This document shows, piece after piece, positions 30,436 to 42,254 of a stretch of 64,000 nt of DNA; position 1 is the first letter of the stretch; every line of letters begins with the position of its first letter. The DNA is taken from NCBI GenBank assembly GCA_029582265.1, contig CM055816.1:3750698-3814697 (forward strand), in the 5' to 3' direction. Below the pieces are notes generated by a model, which was not told where the DNA came from, ran no database searches, and saw only the letters and a list, made by a program, of their open reading frames with translations. The stretch is from Zoroaster sp. YZ-2022. Lineage: Eukaryota; Echinodermata; Asteroidea; Forcipulatida; Zoroasteridae. Position numbers and translations under genes: made by a program.

Positions 30436-30921
30436 ATGGTCGAAATCTCCGTAATTGTCATAATATTTCTACCATCCCCAATAGAACCAGTCGTTTTAAA
30501 AATAGCCCTGTTCCGTACTTCATTGGTTTATTAAATTCTAAATAAGTCCCCCTTTTTTTTAATTTTTTTTATTGTGTGAGTTGTTCGGAAGGGTTTGTTT
30601 GTTTTTTTTTTTTTGGGGGGGGGGGGGTCCTTTTACAAGTTTTTATTTTTATTTTTATTTTTACTGTTTTATTTGAATGCTCTGTGGGTGCTTTCTTTCT
30701 GGTGCAATTCCCTTTTTTTTGTGATGTGTTATTTTGTAATTTTGACTGTTGTTTTTACACTAGTTTAATCTGCTTTTCTTATATTAATTACTTTGGTGTT
30801 AATATTTGTGTATTTTTATATTTTTAATAACTCTTTTGACTGTTGTACTGGCGTTACAATTTGACCTTCGTGTCACGATAATTGTCATTTTTAATAAAAT
30901 TCAAATTCAAAATTCAATTCA
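30436..30921 (+). mobile_element. 5'-truncated retroelement inserted in the LINE
   Basis: Begins with a C-terminal coding piece (STIPNRTSRFKNSPVPYFI then GLLNSK and a stop near 30544), followed by a T-rich 3' UTR and an end aataaaattcaaattcaa. On either side the host LINE reading continues (EIKKLM before, SPSKSCKLDPV after). The duplicated target is at most 3-4 bp (atg). The coding piece resembles the C-terminus of another LINE ORF2. Confidence 0.75.
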
Positions 30922-32130
30922 ATGAAATCGCCATCAAAATCATGTAAACTTGATCCAGTACTAACTTCGCTAATAAAACAAAATATTGATGTGTTTGCTA
31001 AGTACATCACAATTATTGTAAACAGATCTCTTTCTTCCGGTTGTTTCCCTGCCTGATAGTCAGAAAGTTGCTCATGTTAAACCACTCCTGAAGAAACCCA
31101 ATTTGGACAAGGAAGTTTTCAAGAATTACCGACCGGTAGCGAATTTAAAGTACCTTGGAAAAACAATCGAGCGAGTTGTTTCATCACGGATCTCTGACCA
31201 TGTTCATGCTAATAATCTGTCGGACACATTTCTATCAGCCTATAAACCATTTCATGGAACGGAAACTGCTCTTCTCCGCGTCAACAATGACATTAATTTT
31301 TATCTGCCATGGATGATGGAAAAATCACTGCATTAATTTTGTTAGACTTAAGCGCCGCTTTTGACACAGTCGATCACAAAATCCTTCTCTCCCGCCTTCA
31401 ATATGATCTTGGAATACATGACACAGCCCTGGATCACGTCAGCAATTGTCTAAAGTTTCTCTTCCATTTATTACAATTGGTGACTCACAGATAACCCCCT
31501 CATCACAAGCACGTAATTTGGGTGTTATATTTGACTCGACAATGACTTTAAAACCTCATATCTCCAACATTGTTCGCATATCATCATTTCATATCAGAAA
31601 TATTAGCCGAATTAGGAAATACTTGAATAAAAGTGTTGCTGAACAAATTATACATGCGTTTGTCACATCACGGCTCGGTAACGGGAATGCTCTCCTTTAC
31701 GGTCTCCCGCAGATTCAAATATCTCGTCTTCAGCACATACAAAACACAGCAGCTCGTGTTGTAACTTTGTCCAGGTCATGCCATATCACGCCAATCTTGA
31801 AAGTACTGCACTGGCTTCCTGTTTCACAGATAATTGTTTTTAAACTTATGCTAATTGTTCACAAATCTTTCAATAACATTGCCCCAATTTATATTTCTGA
31901 ACTGCTTAAAGTCTACACTCCATCACGCAATTTGCGCTCCAGCAACATGTCACTCCTAAAGAAACCAACTTCAAAACGGAACTGGGGTGATGGGTCTTTT
32001 TCTGTCGCGGCTCCGAGACTCTGGAATCATCCTCCAACTAAACTCAAATCTTGTCATAGTATAACCAGATTTAAGTCGATGCTTAAAACTCATCTTATGT
32101 CACAACTCTTCAAAGATGATGTATATTTGT
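30922..32130 (+). pseudogene. LINE RT remnant lacking the catalytic loop
   Basis: Reads [68 protein letters not shown] (motif A), then near 31435 jumps to [15 protein letters not shown] and continues GVIFDSTMTLKPHIS, VTSRLGNGNALLYG, THLMSQLFKDDVYL. Motifs B and C, with the YADD loop, are deleted. The junction lies at tggatcacg, which is shared by both sides and suggests microhomology. Confidence 0.85.
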
Positions 32131-32379
32131 AATTGCATTGTAGGTAAATGTATCTCGGAATATATTTTTGTTCCTATGCTATCATTGTATATATTCATGT
32201 TTTTTCTTTGTTTCCGCGCCTTGAGCGCCCAGCAGGGTGGATATGTGCGCGTTACAAATCTTTATTATTATTATAATTATTATAATTATTATTATAATTA
32301 TAATTATAATTATAATTGTGGGAATTAAAGTATTTTTCGGACCTTCTATACAAGTTTAAGAGGTCCAAACCTTTTATCG

Positions 32380-35300
32380 GATCTTTGTTATCAAGATTGT
32401 GGCATCTGGTCACCCAAATAGTGTTATGTAATTTAGCCGTTATGAATAAAGCCATCTCAGACATTTGTTTCCCGTATCCCAGAATTCTGTTACTGTCATT
32501 AAGGTATTAAAGTTTGTTCCCAGTATAAATTCTAAGTATATTTTCAACAAAGAGCCAAGAATCAAGAGTTTTAATGCAGTAAATGAATAAATGTTCCAGG
32601 GTTTCCATTTCTGTTTTACAGAGACCACACTTTAAATCAGGAGTCTTATCCATTTTATGTAACATATCATTTGTGGGAAGTATTCTGTGTCTCAAACGAA
32701 ACCAAAGATCTCTATCTTGGTGGTCCATACTTTTGCTATTTGCTTTCAACCAAATTTCGTCCCAGTCTAATGGGGTGCTAATATTTAGTTTAAAATTCCA
32801 TTTTGATTCAGAGGTAGGTGGAATAAAATTTCTAACAATCATATTCTTGTAAGCCATTTTACATTGAATTTTAGATACATGAACATAGTTTTCTTCAATT
32901 CCATTCATATTAACTGACAAATAATTACAAAAATGATTAGCTGGACCCGGCCTAGTCTCTTTAAAAAAATTAGGATTAATATGTTTACTTAAGTTACCCA
33001 TAATTTTTACATTTTAAGGCTAATTCTCTGAAGTGAATTAACGTATTATTTACAGTAACCTGTCCAAGTACCATAATCCCTGCTGGTTTAAGAATTTTTG
33101 AATCAAAAATGTTTTGACCATTAGTAATAATAGAATTGTTCCACAACGGCATATCCATGACTTAATTAATACAACTGGGCTCAAATTGAATATGGCCGCC
33201 CAATTTAACATAAGAGTCAATCACGTCTTTATAAAAGGTAGGAATATTTGGACTAATCTTTTTGGGGTTGTTAAAAATATACCAACCAAGGTTGTCGCGG
33301 CCGCTAGCCTTGTTAATCCAGAATTCAAATAAAATTTTCCATTTTCCATTTAGCTGAGTGAACTTACTTAACCATTGTAATTTAAGGGCCATTAATTTAT
33401 AAGTGATATTAATTACACCAGTACCACCTTTTTTACCAGGCCCACAAATCGTTTCTCTTTTAATTTTGTGCGGTTTTCCGAGCTAGTAAAAATTCCAAAT
33501 GATATCGTTAAGTTTTTTTCTCAAGTGTTCTGGGCACGATATTACCGAGCCATAATATGATAACATACTTCCAACTAAAGAATTTACAACTATGGCACAG
33601 CCTTTTATTGTTAAGGATCGACCTTTCCATCTATTAAGCACATTTTTGATTTTATTAAACCTCCCATCCCAATTTTCTTCAGGATCAACCTCGTTTCCAA
33701 AAAATACACCCAAAATTTTCAATTTGTGTCTAGACCAAATAAAATTACCCGGGTTATCAACCTCATTTTTCCACATCCCTAACCAGAGCCCTTGAGTTTT
33801 ACTTTTATTAATTTTGGACCCTGACCCTTCACTGTAAGTGTATAAAATATTTAGTTCATGAAAATCATTAGGATCGGTGATAAACATACTAATGTCATCC
33901 GCATGTTGGATGATCTTAACAGATGCATTATGCATCGGCAATTGAACACCTTTAATACAATTATTGTTACGTATAAGGTTAGCTAAACCTTCAGCACATA
34001 TTGTGTACAATGATGGAGAAAGTGGACATCCCTGACGAATCCCTATGGTGATCTTAATGGGCTCCGTAAAAAAATTGTTTATGTTAACCGTCGCTAAAGG
34101 ATTACTATACAACATTTTGATAAAATCGATAAAATTGGCAGGGATCCCCATCCTCTCCATCATTGCATACATATATCTCCATTCTATTCTGTCAAAAGCC
34201 TTTTCCTGATCGATATTAACAATAGCAGCTTTACCGTTATTTACATTAATATAATCAATGGTGTCTCTAATGGTCATTAAACTCATTTGGATATTCCTTC
34301 CTTGAACTCCGCATGTTTGTTCTTTAATTAAAAGAGGCATAATTTTACTCAAACGCTTATTCAGGGCTTTAGCAATAATAATTTTATAATCAACATTTAG
34401 AACACTTATGGGCCTCCAATTTTTGAGATTCTCTCTTTCACTTCTGTTTTTAAAAATGAGTCTCACTAAAGCTAAATTCATGGAGCGGGGCAACCGCATA
34501 ATATTAGTTTTACAATAATTAACCACATCCATAAAATCATTATTAAAAATATACCAATATTTCAAATAAAATTCAACCGTGAGGCCATCCATTCCAGGAG
34601 CTTTATCTCGTGCCATTTATTTAAGTGCAACAAAAAGTGCGTTCATACTGAGATCATTTTCCATGTCTATAGCCTTTTCATTTCCTAATTCCATTGGGTC
34701 AACCTCATTAAGAATTGTTGTCATATGAAAATTGTTAGTTTGATTAGATGTGAACAATTCACTGTAGAAGTTATGCGCATGCTTCAACATGGATGAAGGT
34801 TTGTTAAAAATATCGCCCTGGTCATTTTGAAGAAAGCTGATGGCATTATTCTGGTGTTGTTTGGCTGCTGAAAAAAAATTTTGCTGGGTTTTTCCCCTTC
34901 CACTTTGTGTTTGGTATGAAGCCATAACTTAGCCTTCTCCCACTCTTGGTACTCATACCATTTAAGTTGGCTTTCAATATCGTTTAATTCATTTTTATTA
35001 TCCAAAGTAGGATTGTTACAAAGAAAATCATACCGTTCTTGAATCTGGCGCTTAACTCTATTGATTTTGTATGTTTTAGTAATGTCATAGTCTTTAATTA
35101 TTTCTTTAAGTCTGTTCTTTCCAATATCCCACCACAGCGCGATATTGTCATAATCATTTTTTTGTTTTGGCCACAAAACCCAAAACCACTCAATTCTTGT
35201 TTTACAGCTATCTTCAGACATAATTTCTTTTCTACAAACCCACCTACCTGGCCCTGTTTGAATGGATTGATTTTCAAGGCGCATAATAAGTGCTTTATGA

Positions 35301-36141
35301 TCTGAAAGGAAAGTGGTTTCAGCAGATATTTCTTTGATTATGCATCTCAAATTCTCAGAGGCCAAGATGTAATCTATGCGACTGGTTTGTCTTAAGGCTT
35401 TATGATAAAATGTGTGTCTCGGCTCAGGGTAAAACGTTTTTTCCACATCAAAAAGATCATTAGCTTCAATAAAATTATGAAATATTTTGGCACTTTGGTC
35501 TTGCTTGTCATGATCGCTATGGCAATTAAAATCACCGGTTATAATGTAATTATCCGTGTGTTTACAATTAGTTGTTACAAAAAATTCAAAATCTTTAAGG
35601 AAGATTTTCCTTTCGGTAAGTATGTTAGGTGCATAGACGGAAAACACAGTAATATTTTTTTCTTTCATCTGTATTTCCGCTTTAACGCATCTCCCTTTAT
35701 TGTCCCTTTGATGATTAACAATATCAAATCCGCTTTTGAAGGAAGTTAAAAGAGCAACCCCTCTGCTATTACTTTCCCCATGGCTAAAGATAATATTACC
35801 CCCCCCCCCCCCATTGCTTGCGCCAAATATTTTCATCAGATTGTACACTGAGTTTCCTGCAGACAGACAATGGATATTTGTTTCCTTGTAAGATAATTAA
35901 AAACCATATCTCTTTTCAGGTCATTTGTGAGACCGTTAACATACGGTGTGGATCTCTGTGGTTGAGATGATACGCCACTTCCTCTTTTATTCATGTACCT
36001 TGGTACACCTTTCCGGGTATATAGGGTATACCCGTCGTCTGTTGGAGTTTCTTCTGCATCTTCGTCTTCCATCTGGTATTCGTCGACTCTTGGTGATTCC
36101 TTTAACCTTGATTGTGCTACTTCAGATATCTCTGCAACCAT
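32380..36141 (-). pseudogene. LINE ORF2: endonuclease, RT and C-terminal knuckle, frameshifted
   Basis: The endonuclease starts about 35925 (QISIVCLQETQC), is broken by an 18-bp poly-C area at 35800-35815, and continues IFSHGESNSRGVALL, IITGDFNCHSD, SRIDYILA, FLSDHKALI. RT: KAPGMDGLTVEFY, NWRPISVLNVDYK, motif A IVNIDQEKAFDRIEW, motif B GIRQGCPLSPSLY, motif C HADD (33905-33894), SGSKINKSKTQGLW, LGVFFG. C-terminal: CGLCKTEMETLEHLFIYC near 32620, and IWVTRCHNL near 32410. It cannot make a full protein. HADD replaces the usual YADD/FADD. Confidence 0.88.
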
Positions 36142-37297
36142 ACTTGCCCATGTTTTTTTTTGGTTTGTTGGGTTCTTTATCAGATTGTTGTCCTTGGTCT
36201 GTCAATGCGTCGCTCTTTTTCGTTTTCATTCTGTGATCTTCCTGAGTGGAATTCTTTGAAGTATTGCTCTTAGGAATGACGGTTTCTTTCCTTTTGTCTG
36301 CGCTCGTTTCCTGTGGGGTTTTCTCATTCATTACTACAATCATCGGCTGCTGTGGACGAGATGATTGGATGCCTGGTGAAGTTTTACTGTCTTTCTGTTG
36401 TTTAGTAGGGTCTCTTTTCTTGACATTATCTTTTGGGGGTTTTCCTTGATCCGGATTAAACTCTCTTGCGATTGGCGTTTCGTCCAAATCGTCATAATCT
36501 GAAACGTCGTTTTTGTCGCAATCTATGCGGGCTTCCTGATCATTGTTCTCTTGATCGTCAGACTCTTGGTCATCAAACTCATGACCGGCAGAGTCATGAC
36601 CGCCCGAGTCATGACCGTCGGCCTCATTGTCCGAAACAATTTCGACCCGCTGATCTCCTTGTTCCCTGTGTTCTTCTGCTCTATGGTCTCGACTGCCGCA
36701 AATGAAGCATCGACCTCTCAATTCACAATTTCTAGCGAAGTGTCCCGTTTGGTGACAAATTTTACAAGTTTTGGGTTGCCCCTTATACTTGATAGGGAGA
36801 GAGAAACCGCCAACTTTGATGTAACTTGGGATGGATTTCTTTAAGTTCTTTATTAGTAGGCTTCTTACCCCTGTTTCTATTGCTGTGTTGAAGTCGTGTA
36901 CTTGGCGCTGAATGTTGACGACTGTACCAAAGGCCGATAGAATGCTGATGACTGTCTGGTCGCTCATCTCGTACGGGACTTTGGCGTAGACTACTACCGA
37001 GTCATGTACATTTGCTCTTTCACATGGAATCAGCAGACCGTGTAAAGGTAGCCCTCTCTGGGCTATCACCTCACTATGCTTTTCATTATCAAAGATCACA
37101 TTGTACCATCCATTGTCCAATGACGCGATGCATTTAATGCTGTCGCCCTGTACTATATTCAGCTCTTTTCTAATGGCTTTGTCGATATCGCGTGATGTGA
37201 GTTCCTCCAGTTGTCGGGCATTGAAGCGAATCGTGTTCGGCCTCCGCAATGTCTGGTTGTTCATGGCGGCCCTGTACGATATCATGGTGCCAAACAA
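36122..37297 (-). CDS. LINE ORF1: RRM-like, CCHC zinc-knuckle RNA-binding protein
   Basis: 391 residues. The N-terminal half has a pattern compatible with an RRM/L1 ORF1 fold (SIKCIASLDNGWYNVIF, VVVYAKVPYEMSDQTV, ILSAFGTVVNIQR, around residues 45-150). Then come two knuckles: CKICHQTGHFARNC (C-x2-C-x4-H-x4-C, about residue 182) and CFICGSRDHRAEEH, where the last ligand is His. An acidic Asp/Glu/His-rich stretch and a Lys-rich tail follow. ORF1 proteins coat the element RNA. The true C-terminus probably continued into the next frame, as a 9-base A run near 36155 lies just before the stop. Confidence 0.8.
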   Translation of the reverse strand: MFGTMISYRAAMNNQTLRRPNTIRFNARQLEELTSRDIDKAIRKELNIVQGDSIKCIASLDNGWYNVIFDNEKHSEVIAQRGLPLHGLLIPCERANVHDSVVVYAKVPYEMSDQTVISILSAFGTVVNIQRQVHDFNTAIETGVRSLLIKNLKKSIPSYIKVGGFSLPIKYKGQPKTCKICHQTGHFARNCELRGRCFICGSRDHRAEEHREQGDQRVEIVSDNEADGHDSGGHDSAGHEFDDQESDDQENNDQEARIDCDKNDVSDYDDLDETPIAREFNPDQGKPPKDNVKKRDPTKQQKDSKTSPGIQSSRPQQPMIVVMNEKTPQETSADKRKETVIPKSNTSKNSTQEDHRMKTKKSDALTDQGQQSDKEPNKPKKNMGKYGCRDI

Positions 37298-37330
37298 GAT
37301 GGCGTCGGGCTAATTTAGCCCAAAAAAGGC

Positions 37331-37517
37331 AAGTTTAAGAAAGGCCTGAAAAAGGCCTATCCTACAGGTAAAACAACTCTAGAAATGTTTTTTACGGATG
37401 GCTTTTCTACCAGAACGTCAGCTCGCTTTAAAAGGGAGGAAACAACCGATAAGTAGCAACAACAAAAAAACAAGAAACGGGAGCCGAGGTGACACACGTC
37501 TTTGCTACTCGGAAGCT
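37331..37517. other. Possible LINE 5' UTR, no gene
   Basis: Sequence upstream of ORF1 with aaggcctgaaaaaggccta, a small inverted repeat. It may be part of the LINE promoter. No clear boundary is seen. Confidence 0.3.
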
Positions 37518-37601
<84 letters not shown>

Positions 37602-37605
37602 TTAA
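37518..37605. repeat. (TTTA)n microsatellite
   Basis: About 21 uninterrupted tttatt-type units. The Ile-Tyr-Leu-Phe open frame across it is an artefact. Confidence 0.95.
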
Positions 37606-37822
37606 TAATACACAACCCGTTGAGTCCACCTTTTAAACGTATCGACTTGACCTTGCACACCAGTTTAGTCAGCCTTCGTAGTCATTGGCTACGCTGCATA
37701 ACTTCGGCTGATTGTATGTGATCTCATGTGACCTCACGGTCGTTATTCGTTGCTGTTTTTAACCCCAGATAATGACATAATTTTGGAACGCACCCAAAAT
37801 GTGTGTGTTGTTTGTATTTCAG

Positions 37823-37893
37823 ATTCATCTGCGGGTATCGTAGTCAGTCTGGCTTCGGCCCTGATTGTTAGCTTGGCCAACGGCTTCGCTTAG
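37823..37893 (+). CDS. Candidate terminal exon with hydrophobic C-terminus
   Basis: Preceded by a pyrimidine-rich acceptor (tttgtatttcag ending 37822), then 2 bases of a split codon and SSAGIVVSLASALIVSLA ending NGFA and TAG (37891-37893). A poly(A) signal AATAAA follows at 38007-38012. Small residues followed by an 18-residue hydrophobic end resemble a GPI-anchor signal or a C-terminal membrane segment. The entry phase (1) matches extracellular-domain genes. No upstream exon on + was found, so confidence is low. Confidence 0.3.
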
Positions 37894-38057
37894 TTATATG
37901 TTTGTTCAGTCTTAGTGGGACAGGAGGGTTCGAAGCCCTACGACTTTAGGTGCGATGTGATCGCCCTGCCCCGGGAGCCAACCATGTCGTCTTGTCTGGC
38001 TCCTAAAATAAAAAAGTAGGGCTAATCGAAACGTATCGAATAATCCGTGAAGTCCCC

Positions 38058-38240
38058 ATGGTTCTCCCTGAACCATATTTCTCACTTAGCGACAGCAGAG
38101 AATAACGAGTTGCCCAACTTTGGTTCTCCCTTGAACCATTCTCACTTTAATAGCGAAGGTTGAGATACGAATTATGCGATAAGGTTCTTTTCAGAACCTG
38201 TACTTTAGCTTCTCGATAGTTGAGATAAATACATGGTGTT
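38058..38240. repeat. Three hairpin units at 62-63 bp spacing
   Basis: Hairpins ggttc-tccct-gaacc (38058-38076), ggttc-tccctt-gaacc (38121-38138) and ggttct-tttc-agaacc (38183-38198) each precede a similar block with ctcac/acttt..tagc and gagata. The third matches the histone mRNA stem-loop pattern, but no histone ORF is nearby. Confidence 0.6.
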
Positions 38241-38394
38241 AACGCAAACCGAAACGATATCAACCCTCGTACCCTATTTACACTCCTGGGTTAAGAGAAG
38301 CAATTACAATGTCTGAAATACAGTAGTAGGCCTGTCGAAAAGTAATTGGGAAATTATTTTACTATTCTTTTTTTTTTTTAAATGGTGCCAGAGA

Positions 38395-38525
38395 TACGTA
38401 GCAGTGCATCGTACTTATGTCCTAATTGCTGGCAACCAGGAGTATAAATAGGTACCATCAAAAGCTGGGGTCAACTTGCGATAGACTGGCAACCTATCCA
38501 GGGGAAATTATTCTCAAACAATAAT
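38395..38525 (+). mobile_element. SINE body remnant
   Basis: cttatgtcctaattgctgg, ggagtataaataggtacca and tgcgatagactggcaacc-tatccagggg resemble the conserved body and 3' part of tRNA-derived SINEs of marine invertebrates. No tRNA head is recognisable. Confidence 0.45.
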
Positions 38526-40468
38526 GACAGCTGGCAAAATATTTCAATTAATGCATGATACTATCATTCACGTTAAGGTAGTTAGATGAACACCATGGTG
38601 GATTTTCTTGTTTTAATTGGTTTAGTGCATCGGAAAGGAAAGAGAACAGAAACGGAGACATTTTAAGACAAAAACAGCAAAATGCTAAATCTCAATTTTA
38701 AGAAATGTTGTTAACAGGTTAAGATTTTTTTCTTGCCCCAGACGTATATATGAGTAAATAACATAAATGGTGATATGGCCATGTGTATTGTCTGCCTTGA
38801 CTCTTCTTCTAGCCGTCAACCGAGTGACGTCACATTATTGCTTGTACGAATGAAAAATATGGGAAACAAACAAGTCAGGTATTGTCCGTTCAATGCGTGC
38901 AACCTCTGATCGACGTGGGACTGCTGCATGCCGCACGTCTTCCACCGATCACACCATCCACCAGACGGCACTGCATGGGCAGTCATGTGCAGCCAAGTAC
39001 GTGTGGCTCGACACAGTGATCGCGCGGGCCAAACAGAGCTTCCGAGGCCATCGAGTCGGTTCCGTGGCATCTTTTTCAGCGTCCATGTTTCCGCGCCAAG
39101 AAGCAGCCAGACTGAAATTTTTCACCCCAAAACACGGTTGCTAAACACAGATGCTAATTCTTCGTCAGATTTCGCTGGTATCGTTCGAATGACAGCACTT
39201 TATGAAAGATTGATACTGTAGTGACCCAAACCTTTCTGTGCGTACTGTTTTGATTTGTTGTTGCATGGGGCACGCCATAGTGCATCAGCCCAGTGTTGCT
39301 GACCTTTGCCCTTGGGAGAGCAACTTTGTTCCAGTAAGTTCTACACGTACGCAGCACGTATGTTTTTCGAGCACATGTGAGGTTTTTCTATTCGCGTTAG
39401 TTCATCGTAATTACATAGCGTTTTGACAACTTTATTGCCGCAGTTTTGGCTCTTATCTTTTATTCGTGACATTGTCTTTGTTCAACCGCTGAATTGTTTG
39501 TTTTGTGAACTTTATGAACACCCTTGACACGGGACTAAACGTTTTGCTCTGTGGAGTGTAAATTGACGTTAGCCTGCTGCCGACATTACGGTTGGCTCCC
39601 GCGCATGAGCTATCCAGTGCAGGACTTCGAAGTTTGAGGTGGAGTTCGTCCCTAAAAATCGACAACATACCTTGCCAGTGGTGAGTTAACATTTACAGTA
39701 GTTCTTCCATTATTAGTGGGCCAAACTAAGCCACTAAAATACCATCATAAGGTTGACACCACTATACGTTTTACTTAATTATTTGACCATTTAGGTATTT
39801 GTTTATTACCACGACAACTAGGGACAGTATAGTCGAAACGACGAAAAAACCAATGTGGTTCTTTACACCAAGTAAACCAATTACCTTTATATCTACCAGT
39901 TGGTTACTTTTTAAAAGAACGGACAGAACCAAGTCTTTGAGGACTGCTTTTATGGACAATTTTGACTTCCAAAAAATTACTGTGTTCTCACGTTATGGCT
40001 TTGTAATAATATGAGTTACTCCTAGTCTATGCATAATGTGCCCTCCCCTTGATAAACGGTGTCAAAATAAAACTTCTATGCCCATTATTTGAAAGCAATG
40101 TCAAACTTTTTTCATACCTAGTTCCGCTATACTCGGAAAACGAGTATAGTATTTATCAGCCAATTTCAACCCTTTTTCATTCAATTTAATACCCGACTCA
40201 TTCAACTTGATTTGTATATGAATGTTCCTTTTAATGCATCATTATTCAATCAGCAAAACTGTACATTCATATTTATAAGTTGAACGTTTATAGTCATTTA
40301 TAACCCAACTCATCGCCAAAATAAGTATATTCCAGTTGAAAGTGTCGTTCATGAAATGTCGTTAGAATCAGTCCCAAGCGGTTGATCAAGAATTCAATTT
40401 CATCAATTGGCATTCGTTCGTCACATTTTTACTTTCAATTCTCAGGCCCGAGTATGAGTTTTAGGCCA
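38526..40468. other. No gene recognised
   Basis: About 1.9 kb with a GC-richer middle (38890-39110) and AT-rich sides. Overlapping short frames around 38.9-39.3 kb show no domain. The 40150-40450 part holds several attcaattt/attcaactt strings similar to those at 43.4-43.9 kb. Confidence 0.4.
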
Positions 40469-42240
40469 GTTTCCTAACTATCATTTGACTATATAGCGCA
40501 TCAGGCGATTGCAGGCTAACGGAAGCACAACATTGGGGAAAAAGAACAACAAAAGTAATCGGGAAAACTCACTGATGAAATTTACCAAAAGCACGTTTGA
40601 ATACTCGTTAAGATGAAATAATTTATTGCACAATAACGATCAAAATCTTTTCTGCATCGATGATTATTAATTTGACTTAATTTGAACGCAACAATATAGA
40701 AAAAAGAAACCCTAATATGATCAGTAAAAACGGCGTGAATGTCAATGTTCCATAACGAAAATGACCAAGAACAGGTTTTGAAATTGGCCGTAAAAACAAC
40801 CAACCTGTGAAGGTCCTGTTAGTTCTTCAGCCGAAAAGAAAACATTCACGATTTTCTACATGGTACAGAGCCCCTAAGGGGACAGGTAAAAAAAATCGGT
40901 TTCCTAACTATCATTTGACTATATTATAGCGCATCAGGCGATTGCAGGCTAACGGAAACACAAAATTGTGGGAAAAGAACAACAAAAGTGATCGGAAAAC
41001 TCACTGATGAAATTTACCAAAAGCACGTTTGAATACTCTTAAGGCCATGTTTTTTTAATAACTTGGATTACGGAATCGCCGCTCGAAAAAATCGCGTTTC
41101 TGAAAAAAAATAAATAAATAAAATAAAATCCACAACACTTACAACAGTGCCACCGATCGCGTACAAAACACCATCGTGTACAAAACAATACTTTTAGATC
41201 ACATTTTCTTCAAATACAACAAGATCCCTACAATACATGTACAGTAAATGTGTACACGTACCGTGAGCCAGTGAACGGAGAAAAAAATCGCGGCCGATGT
41301 ATGATGGAAACCAGACCAATGTTATGCATTCACGTACAAAAGTGCGAGTCCGTTTATAGACTATACTATTTGCCCAAGTGCATACATTGGCCATTTAGTA
41401 ACAACTACATGTACGTGCATCGCGCGACTTGACCTCACGGCCCAAACTCATGCAATCGATTGCTGTGTCAACAAATGGTCTGTGTGTGCGAATTTGGGCA
41501 GAGCATCAGCGTGTGTGCATCTGCTGTTTACAATGGCGGCCGCTGCCGAGACTTGGTGCATCTTGCTGCTTTTTTTTTCAAGCCGAATAATGTAAAAAGT
41601 TTAGGGTCGCGGCGTAAAGTTAGGGTCGGTCAGAAACCGGAAACAGAACATTTTGTTAAGCCTAAACACTCGCGACATTCATTCAGTGACTTTCTGCTTT
41701 TGTCTACATAAATTGTGTATAATGTACGTGTTTTAGAAGCCGCCTGCGTGCCTTCGGTATTTATTTATTTATTTGTTTAAATTTTTTTTCGCCCCGCCCG
41801 ATTTCGTGAGCTCGAAATTCCGTAATCCCGGTCATTTTTTTTTTTTTTTTTTTTTTTTTCCCCCGATCCCCGCACATTTTTTGTAGCTTACAAATCCGTA
41901 ATCCAAGTAATAAAAAACAAACGGCCTAAGACGAAATAATTTATTGCACAATAACGATCACAATCTTTTTTGCATCGATGATTAATAATTTGACTTAATG
42001 ATTACTTAGAAATTAATTTGAACGCAACAACATAGAAAAAAGAAACCCTAATCTGATCAGTAAAAACGGCGTGAATTTCAACGTTCCATAACGAAAATGA
42101 CCAAGAACAGGTTTTGAAATTGGCCGTGAAAACAACCAACCTGTGAAGGTCCTGTACTTCAGCCGAAAAGAAAACATTCACGATTTGCTACATGGTACGG
42201 TACGGAGCCCCTAAGGGGAAAGGTAAACAAAATAGGGAAG
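40469..42240. repeat. 430-bp tandem duplication, second copy split by a transposon
   Basis: Copy 1 is 40469-40898; copy 2 is 40899-41042 plus 41927-42240. Both run gtttcctaactatcatttg, gcgcatcaggcgattgc, gaaataatttattgcac, gatcagtaaaaacggcgtg, ggttttgaaattggccgt and end in gagcccctaaggggaaa. Copy 2 has a small extra block attacttagaaatt near 42003. Confidence 0.92.
41043..41926. mobile_element. 884-bp PIF/Harbinger-like non-autonomous transposon
   Basis: Terminal inverted repeats of about 32 bp: ggccatgtttttttaataac then ttggattacgga at the left, and the inverse of ggccgttt..ttattac, ttggattacgga at the right. The flanks are TAA on both sides (41040-41042, 41927-41929), and the undisrupted tandem copy at 40.6 kb has a single ttaa there. 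A 3-bp TWA target and GG-start ends fit PIF/Harbinger. No transposase or Myb-like ORF was found inside. Confidence 0.85.
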
Positions 42241-42254
42241 GTAAAAAAAAGGGG

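Larger units (their letters stand above)
29965..32330 (+). mobile_element. L2/CR1-like LINE (family 1, copy C), 5' truncated and internally deleted
   Basis: Starts within the linker (LQSESPWFNDD) and ends with gcgccttgagcgcccagc, a cgcgttacaaatc block and a (TTA)n tail at 32262-32322, the same end as copy A at 5285. It carries a nested insertion (30436-30921) and lacks the RT catalytic centre because of a deletion near 31435. Confidence 0.88.
32325..37330 (-). mobile_element. Tx1/L1-like LINE with ORF1 and ORF2
   Basis: The - strand reads ORF1 (37297-36122), endonuclease (36030-35100), RT (34616-33483), and a C-terminal Cys/His region (33001-32380). The 3' end abuts the (TTA)n tail of the + strand LINE copy C, so one of the two elements was placed at the end of the other. 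Same family as the 1.3-kb remnant. Frames break near 36135, 35805, 34850, 34617 and 33480. Confidence 0.88.

Noticed and set aside
38183..38198. Histone 3' stem-loop
   Set aside because: It fits the pattern, but there is no histone ORF or purine-rich downstream element nearby, and two sister hairpins lack the pattern.
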